Shown piece by piece: positions 4,472 through 8,842 of a DNA stretch of 8,842 bases. The translations under genes were made by a program, and so were the position numbers. The notes beneath the pieces are model-generated. The model did no database searches and was not told the origin of the DNA. It saw nothing but the letters and a program-made list of their open reading frames with translations. This stretch comes from CAYRRR01 sp964426755 (lineage in GTDB: Bacteria; Patescibacteriota; Saccharimonadia; Saccharimonadales; JAGQNJ01): NCBI GenBank assembly GCA_964426755.1, contig CAYRRR010000021.1, positions 1 to 8,842 on the forward strand, read 5' to 3'. Every line of letters begins with the position of its first letter. Positions within the stretch are counted from its first letter, which is position 1.

Positions 4472-5428
4472 TTACTCCTCGCTGAGGTTCTTGAGCGTGC
4501 GCATCACAAGCGCGTCGCCCACAGAAACGGTGTTGGGGTCTTCATCAGAAGAGGCGTCGGAACCACTAGCGAGAGCCTTGATGCGTTCGAGCTGGTCGCC
4601 CACGAGGCCCAGCAGCATCTGCGTCTCGGTAGAAAGGCCCTTTTTGCCCTCTGCCTTCCGGAGAGCCACGATCTCCTCAGCGCGGTCGGCCAAGTCCTTG
4701 ACCGTCATGACGGTCTCCAGACATTGATCCGACATCCGCATCTTACCCGAATTTCCAGGCTTCTTACGCCGACGCGGATTCTTCTCGTCGTCTTCCTCTT
4801 CCTCGTCCTCGTTGTTGTTGTTCTGAGGCTTCTTCGAGTTCTTGGGGTTGTCCTCGTCCTCGTCCTCGTCGTCCCTCTTGGGCTTCGGCTTGGGCTTGGG
4901 CTTGCTGTTGGCCTTCTGCTCTTCCAGCCACTCCGCCATCTGCTCGATCTGCTCGGGGGTGAGCCCCTTGATGGCGAGGGTTTCGGTGCTCTTGCCAGCT
5001 CCGACGAGCACAGGCGAGATCTCGTACACGTCCAGGCTCTTGAGGAAGCGGACGGACTTGCCCTCGAACTCGCCCTGCTCCTGGTCCTCGACGTTGAAGC
5101 CGTAGCTCCACTGCTGAAGCTCGCCGGTGGCCTTGACGGTCTCGAAGGTCTCGCGACCGGCTTGAGTGTTCATGAAGAACTGGAGTTCGGCGACAGCCGA
5201 CTTGCCGTCCGCAGAGTCGCGGATGACGCCCTTCCCGACCGGGAGCGCGCCACCCCAGCTCGCGTGGTTGTAACTGGAGACCAGAACGGACTTGCCGTCC
5301 CGGAACGCGCCCTTCAGGGTCACGTCTCCGTGGTGGTCGATCTCGTCGTAGGCCGCGAACTTGACGAGCGCCTTTCCTTCATCGGCGCTCTTGACCTCGA
5401 CGCCCAGGAGCGTCTTAGTCTCCGGCAT
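4472..5428 (-). CDS. Prohead protease (HK97 gp4-like) with low-complexity linker and helical C-terminal extension
   Basis: 318 residues. The ATG at 5428 (MPETKTLLGVEV) is chosen because GGAGGA lies five bases upstream. The frame continues open to 5587, but that part only shadows the portal tail. Residues 1-155 are the protease, which cleaves capsid and assembly proteins inside the prohead. Conserved positions are His54 (SYNHASW), Ser108 (QWSYGF) and Glu136 (DVYEISPV), fitting the His/Ser/acidic pattern of the family. Residues 156-174 form a helix. Residues 175-224 are low complexity: a (KP)n run, Asp/Glu blocks, NNNN and RRRKK. Residues 232-290 (CLETVMTVKDLADRAEEI, LLGLVGDQLERIKAL) are helical and could be a scaffold-like domain. 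The gene overlaps the portal by 14 bases. Confidence 0.88.
   Translation of the reverse strand: MPETKTLLGVEVKSADEGKALVKFAAYDEIDHHGDVTLKGAFRDGKSVLVSSYNHASWGGALPVGKGVIRDSADGKSAVAELQFFMNTQAGRETFETVKATGELQQWSYGFNVEDQEQGEFEGKSVRFLKSLDVYEISPVLVGAGKSTETLAIKGLTPEQIEQMAEWLEEQKANSKPKPKPKPKRDDEDEDEDNPKNSKKPQNNNNEDEEEEDDEKNPRRRKKPGNSGKMRMSDQCLETVMTVKDLADRAEEIVALRKAEGKKGLSTETQMLLGLVGDQLERIKALASGSDASSDEDPNTVSVGDALVMRTLKNLSEE
4757..4906 (-). repeat. Low-complexity coding tract in the protease (KP, DE, N and K/R runs)
   Basis: Simple-sequence DNA encoding residues 175-224. On the plus strand it shows ggcttg-type units (Lys-Pro), tcctcg units (Asp/Glu) and a gttgttgttgtt run (Asn). Short tandem units such as these change length by slippage. 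Confidence 0.75.
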
Positions 5429-7031
5429 GGTCTTCCTCCCCGAGGGACTTCCGTGGTGCGGGCTTCTGGGAGGCCGGCTTTGGCTTCCCAGCGGTTGGCT
5501 TTGGCTTCTTCGGGTCGTTGGCCGAACTGTTTGGCTTGTTCGGGCTTCCCGGAGTTCCGGGGCCTCCCGGCCCGCCACCCATGGCAATGGGGTGCGGAGT
5601 CCCAGGGGGTAGCAATTGCACCGACACGAGGCCGGTGTGCTCCAGATCAGCCGGGTCTCGGCTGACGAGGTACTTCTTGATCGAGTCGTCTTCCCAGCCG
5701 GACTCGATCAGGGCTTTGGCGGCCCGAGCCGTGGTTTCTACGATCTCGGCCTCTTCCTTCTTGTCGTCGCGAAGGAAGGAGATATCGGAGTCGTCATACC
5801 AGAGCCGGGCGTCGGCCGGAACGTCGATCAGGTTGGCGAGAGCAGCACAGGCCATGCGCCACAGAGGGCGCAGAGTGCCATCGGCGAATCGCCGCCGAGC
5901 CTGAGAATAGTTTGAGTATGTGGCGGCTTGTAGCCCCTCGGACAGGCCCACAATGACGGGCGGGACTCCAGATGCCGCTGCGATCCGCGTCTCGCCATGG
6001 CCCTGAGTCTGTGTGAATTCGAGCTGGCGGAGATCGACTCCGACCGTTGAAACATCGGCACCCCCGCCGAGGAAGAGCGTCTTGTAGGCGTTGTCGAAGC
6101 CCTCGTGGGTCTCCTTGAACTTCTTCACGAAGGCGTCGAAGTCGTCCTGGCCGATCTCGACCGGCATCCGGACGATGTGCCCGAGCGTCGCCCCCGAGTC
6201 GAAGAACTTCTTCTTGTGGGTGTTTGCCGACCGGTCCGCCTGGATCTCCCGGATGACGGGGGTCAGCCACGTCATTCCGCGCCACCGGGCCTCAGGGTCC
6301 GGGATGGGGGCGTAGTGGGCGACCTCCTCGGGCATGAGGATGACCGACTGCGTGCTGTCGGCGGTGGCCAGCGGAGGCCGGTAGACGTAGCCGCCGATCC
6401 GCGCGTCCAGGGCCCAGGGGTTCCCCGAGGGCGACCAGACGACGATCTGGACGTGATCCGGCCGCATCCGCACGAGCCGGGCCGTGGGAGTGCCCTTGGC
6501 GGCGTTGCCGTACAGACCCTCGTCGTTGGTGTAAGTGATGTAGCTGTTACCCGCGATCGAGGCGTCCGCCTCCATGATCCCGAGCAGATTGCCGGTCTCG
6601 CCACCAGGCCAGGGCTTTTCGAGAATCTTCAGGGCCGGGGTGCTGAAGAGGTCGTTCGGCCGGTCCGAGCCGGGATTCGGACTCTTGGGCTTGGTGGGGC
6701 TGGTGTCCTTGGGGCTGTTGCCCGGCGGGGGAGCGAGCTTCTCCTCCGGCCTGGGCTTGCGGTTCGTCGGGGCCGGCCCCCCGTGCGGAGCGCCGTTGCG
6801 GAGACGCTGAAAGGCGAACCGAGCCTCACTGAAGACGAGCTGCCGTGTCTGGATGCACGCGTAGACGACGCCGTTGTCCTTGTAGAACTTCTGGACGTAT
6901 CCGAGGTAGTCGTGCTCAAGGGTCTCGTGGTTGGGCCCGGTCGGGCTCCAGGAGACAGGGGAGTTGTTGAGGGCCCAGAAGTTGGGTTGGACGAAGCTCT
7001 TCTTACCGGTGAGCCTTCGGGAAAGCCTCAT
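5415..7031 (-). CDS. Portal protein, HK97 family, with Pro/Lys-rich internal insertion
   Basis: 538 residues, ATG at 7031, TAA at 5415-5417. Portals form the dodecameric ring at one capsid vertex through which the terminase pumps DNA. Family landmarks: NGVVYACIQTRQLVFSEARF (residues 53-72), LFSTPALKILEKPWPG (128-143), SIAGNSYITY (158-167), VAHYAPIPDP (237-246), GMTWLTPVIREI (252-263), and the GVPPVIVGLSEGLQAATY block (355-372), followed by ADGTLRPLWR. Residues 80-126 are an unusual Pro/Lys/Asn-rich stretch (RKPRPEEKLAPPPGN, SPTKPKSPNPG) inserted between two conserved blocks. The C-terminal 60 residues (GGGPGGPGTPG, KKPKPTAGKPKP) are also disordered. The start shares one base with the stop of the small upstream gene (TAATG). 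Confidence 0.92.
   Translation of the reverse strand: MRLSRRLTGKKSFVQPNFWALNNSPVSWSPTGPNHETLEHDYLGYVQKFYKDNGVVYACIQTRQLVFSEARFAFQRLRNGAPHGGPAPTNRKPRPEEKLAPPPGNSPKDTSPTKPKSPNPGSDRPNDLFSTPALKILEKPWPGGETGNLLGIMEADASIAGNSYITYTNDEGLYGNAAKGTPTARLVRMRPDHVQIVVWSPSGNPWALDARIGGYVYRPPLATADSTQSVILMPEEVAHYAPIPDPEARWRGMTWLTPVIREIQADRSANTHKKKFFDSGATLGHIVRMPVEIGQDDFDAFVKKFKETHEGFDNAYKTLFLGGGADVSTVGVDLRQLEFTQTQGHGETRIAAASGVPPVIVGLSEGLQAATYSNYSQARRRFADGTLRPLWRMACAALANLIDVPADARLWYDDSDISFLRDDKKEEAEIVETTARAAKALIESGWEDDSIKKYLVSRDPADLEHTGLVSVQLLPPGTPHPIAMGGGPGGPGTPGSPNKPNSSANDPKKPKPTAGKPKPASQKPAPRKSLGEEDHAGD
5434..5439 (-). promoter_or_regulatory. Ribosome-binding site deciding the protease start
   Basis: GGAGGA on the minus strand, five bases before the ATG at 5428 and inside the last codons of the portal gene. 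It supports a protease start at 5428 rather than 5587. Confidence 0.75.
6654..6794 (-). other. Segment encoding the Pro/Lys-rich insertion in the portal
   Basis: Encodes portal residues 80-126. The flanking blocks (FAFQRLRNG before, DLFSTPALKIL after) normally lie close together in HK97-like portals as I recall them. The insert is therefore likely an exposed loop on the ring. The reading frame is intact. Confidence 0.55.
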
Positions 7032-7186
7032 TACCCTACCTCGATGGTCAGCAGGCCGGTGATGGCTGCGAAGATGAAGCCGCCGACGATGAATCCTGCT
7101 GGCGGAAAGATCATGTAGCAGCCGTAAGTGACTAGAGCGCCAGCCACCAAGAGGCCGACCACGAGAACTATCTCGACAAGGGTCAT
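7031..7186 (-). CDS. Small two-helix membrane protein, function unknown
   Basis: 51 residues, ATG at 7186, TAA at 7031-7033. It begins MTLVEIVLVVGLLVAG and ends GLLTIEVG. Residues 4-26 and 31-47 are almost wholly hydrophobic, giving two probable membrane helices separated by the short turn PPAG (28-31). The only charged residues are Glu5 and Glu48, near the two ends. The gene is real by its ribosome-binding site (GGTAGGA, five bases upstream), its 21-base spacing from the terminase stop and its one-base overlap with the portal start. It is below 60 codons, so it is easily missed. It is too short and lacks motifs for a confident holin call. A membrane role in assembly, or a holin-like role, are the options. 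Confidence 0.75.
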   Translation of the reverse strand: MTLVEIVLVVGLLVAGALVTYGCYMIFPPAGFIVGGFIFAAITGLLTIEVG

Positions 7187-7191
7187 TGAAA

Positions 7192-7198
7192 TCCTACC
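7192..7198 (-). promoter_or_regulatory. Ribosome-binding site for the small membrane protein
   Basis: GGTAGGA on the minus strand, five bases before the ATG at 7186, in the 21-base space after the terminase stop. It supports translation of this short gene. Confidence 0.65.
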
Positions 7199-7207
7199 CG
7201 ATACGTG

Positions 7208-8842
7208 CTACGCCCACGCGACCAGGGGCGTAATTGGCTTCGGAAGGGCGTGAAGGGTCGCAACGCCCATGACCATCGCAATGCAGCCGTCGATCTTGCC
7301 TTTCGAGCGGCCCTTCTTCAGGACGAAGCCTCCGCGCTCCATTGGGATGGCCGTAGCGCCCTTTACGTGCCGGGCAAGCTCAGGGTCGCCGTTGTGGTGG
7401 ATTCGGCCCTCCAGGATCATGCGGTAGGTCAGTCCGCACGCCGGGGCCATCTGGTCGGCGCTTTGGCTGAACTCAATGACCTCGTAGCCGTCCTCTTCGA
7501 GCAGGGATGCCGGAACCTCGAAGAATCGGGAGTCGTAGACGACTCCTCGGAATCCGCCGCGCTCGGAAGCTTTGTTGGGCGCTTGGGACCGGATATAGGC
7601 CCAGACATCGCGATGGGGGATCCGGCCGCCGTAATCCTTGGCGTTCCAGATCTTGGAGGTCACCGCGACCCGGATATCGTCCTTGTCCTCGCCACCGAGC
7701 CACTCGCAGCGGTTGACCGCCACGGAGTCCTGTTTGAGGGCCATATCCACGGACAGGACCCAGATGTTGGTCTTCGGCTTGGACTGCCATGTCTGGTGGC
7801 ACTGATCCCAGGCTTGAGGGTGTTCACGCAACCAGGAGTCCTCGACGATCTCCGCCCAGGTGTTCGCGTAGTAGCGAATCCACTCGTGATTGGGGATCTT
7901 GCCCCATTCGGCCACTCGGTCGTTGACATCCCAGATGATGCCCGCAGCCGGACTCGCGTCCTGGCAGGCGATCCTTCGGTCCTCAGGCCGGTCGAAATTG
8001 AGTCCGGCGCGAGCCTGATAGATGTTGACCAGGAACCGAGGGTCTAGTGCCTGGTTCTGAAGGATCTTCATGCACCGCTTGTACATCGTACCGAGGATTG
8101 AATTGTCCTTGTCGAAGCCTGCGGTCGAGATGTTGATGATCCGGCCGGCCCCCCGGCCGATATCGGGCTGAGAAGCGTCCCAGGACATCCTTCGCTTCGA
8201 GGTGGACTTTCCGATGACGAAGTGGACTCGGGCTTTTTTGGTCCCTTCCTCACCCCACTCGTGCAGCTCGTCGCAGACGAACAGGTGCGGCAGGCCGCCC
8301 TCGTTGGTGCCCGCGATGGACGCGGTTCGGTAGACCCGGCCGGGCCTGGAGCCCTTGAAGCGGATCTCGGTGTCGTACACGTCGAACTGACCGCACAGCG
8401 GGGCTTCGGTCACGTCGTCGTCCCGGCCGCCCACCATGAGCGCGGCCTGGCCGAAGCACAGGTCCGCCTGCTCCCAGCTCGCGGCGGCGATGGCCACGTT
8501 GGGAGAGGCGGGCGCGATCTCCGGTGGCCCGCAGAACTCCAGGAGGACGATGGCCGCGACGAACTGCGTCTTGCCACCGCCAGTCGCCTCCATGCGGAGA
8601 GCCTCTTTGAACCGCCACTGGTCGCACTGCGGGCAATACTCGTACCAGCGGTAGAGGAAGAGCCGCTGATCCGGCATGGGGTTGAACGGCTGCCCGAAGA
8701 AGTCGCCCTCACCGAAGATCAGGTTTTCGCGCATCCAGCGAACGGCCATGCCGCCCAAACTCGGCCACATGCCACCGTTACCGGGGGCGTCCGGGTCCCA
8801 ACCACAACGTGTACACGGCAAGTTGGGGATGTTGATCAGACA
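7208..8842 (-). CDS. Terminase large subunit (5' end beyond window)
   Basis: The packaging motor: an ATPase that drives DNA into the prohead and a nuclease that cuts it. The frame runs open to the right edge (544 visible residues; TAG at 7208-7210). A TTG at 8821 is an unlikely start, since coding continues upstream with no ribosome-binding site. Numbering from the first visible codon: Walker A EATGGGKTQF (85-94, Lys91); Walker B LFVCDELHEW (Asp191, Glu192); coupling motif NISTAG (237-242). The RNase H-like nuclease has Asp366 (LSVDMALKQDS), Asp437 (VVYDSRFF) and Asp518 (KIDGCIAM). Two CxxC pairs, CTRC at 10-13 and CPQC at 70-73, suggest a zinc site in front of the ATPase. No small terminase is in view. 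Confidence 0.93.
   Translation of the reverse strand, partial: CLINIPNLPCTRCGWDPDAPGNGGMWPSLGGMAVRWMRENLIFGEGDFFGQPFNPMPDQRLFLYRWYEYCPQCDQWRFKEALRMEATGGGKTQFVAAIVLLEFCGPPEIAPASPNVAIAAASWEQADLCFGQAALMVGGRDDDVTEAPLCGQFDVYDTEIRFKGSRPGRVYRTASIAGTNEGGLPHLFVCDELHEWGEEGTKKARVHFVIGKSTSKRRMSWDASQPDIGRGAGRIINISTAGFDKDNSILGTMYKRCMKILQNQALDPRFLVNIYQARAGLNFDRPEDRRIACQDASPAAGIIWDVNDRVAEWGKIPNHEWIRYYANTWAEIVEDSWLREHPQAWDQCHQTWQSKPKTNIWVLSVDMALKQDSVAVNRCEWLGGEDKDDIRVAVTSKIWNAKDYGGRIPHRDVWAYIRSQAPNKASERGGFRGVVYDSRFFEVPASLLEEDGYEVIEFSQSADQMAPACGLTYRMILEGRIHHNGDPELARHVKGATAIPMERGGFVLKKGRSKGKIDGCIAMVMGVATLHALPKPITPLVAWA

Noticed and set aside
3723..4727. Plus-strand open frame of 334 codons
   Set aside because: It passes through the 100-N gap and lies opposite the capsid and protease genes; the apparent length is an artefact.
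4757..4906. Tandem DNA repeats as a CRISPR or regulatory array
   Set aside because: The repeats are short, contiguous and in frame, with no spacers; they encode a low-complexity protein linker.
5429..5587. N-terminal extension of the protease by 53 residues
   Set aside because: The extension is Arg/Ser/Pro-rich out-of-frame portal sequence; a strong ribosome-binding site marks the ATG at 5428.
4724..5665. Long plus-strand open frame of 313 codons opposite the protease and portal
   Set aside because: It is antisense to two well-supported genes, and its Leu/Val-rich runs mirror the Lys-Pro and Asp/Glu tract. It is a GC-rich shadow.
7205..8047. Plus-strand open frame of 280 codons opposite the terminase
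   Set aside because: The minus strand has intact terminase nuclease motifs here; no ribosome-binding site or recognisable protein on the plus strand.
8819..8821. TTG as the terminase start
   Set aside because: The frame stays open to the window edge with no ribosome-binding site before the TTG; the gene is more likely cut by the edge.

Overview
The window is a GC-rich stretch of a tailed-phage genome or prophage: the DNA-packaging, head and head-to-tail connection module of a siphovirus with an HK97-type capsid. Every supported gene lies on the minus strand, so the functional order runs from high to low coordinates. GC-rich codon use, GTG starts and the protein flavours (terminase, portal, tail-tube) suggest a phage of an actinobacterium. 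That host assignment is inference; nothing here names a species, and no integrase, repressor or host gene is visible to show whether it is integrated.

Layout in transcription order: large terminase (cut by the right edge); a 51-residue two-helix membrane protein; HK97-family portal; prohead protease with a long low-complexity, helical C-terminal extension; a 100-N assembly gap; the C-terminal part of the major capsid protein (its N-terminus is lost in the gap); four small genes joined by one-base stop/start overlaps, the first two sharing a duplicated motif; a small beta-rich protein with its own strong ribosome-binding site; a head-to-tail adaptor; a probable tail terminator; a small Lys/Pro-rich protein; a tail-tube-like protein with a C-terminal beta-sandwich; a short intergenic region with a hairpin; and a second, paralogous tail-tube protein cut by the left edge.

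The proteins would act in sequence. The terminase pumps DNA through the portal into a shell of capsid protein matured by the protease. The adaptor and following proteins close the head and join it to a tail tube built from one or both tail-tube paralogs. The genes are packed as one operon, mostly with overlapping ends, and no promoter is evident inside.

This is mainly an ordinary structural cassette. The points most worth a second look are the tandem tail-tube paralogs separated by a hairpin, the tandem paired small genes behind the capsid, the Pro/Lys-rich insertion inside the portal, the protease extension, and the small membrane protein between terminase and portal.
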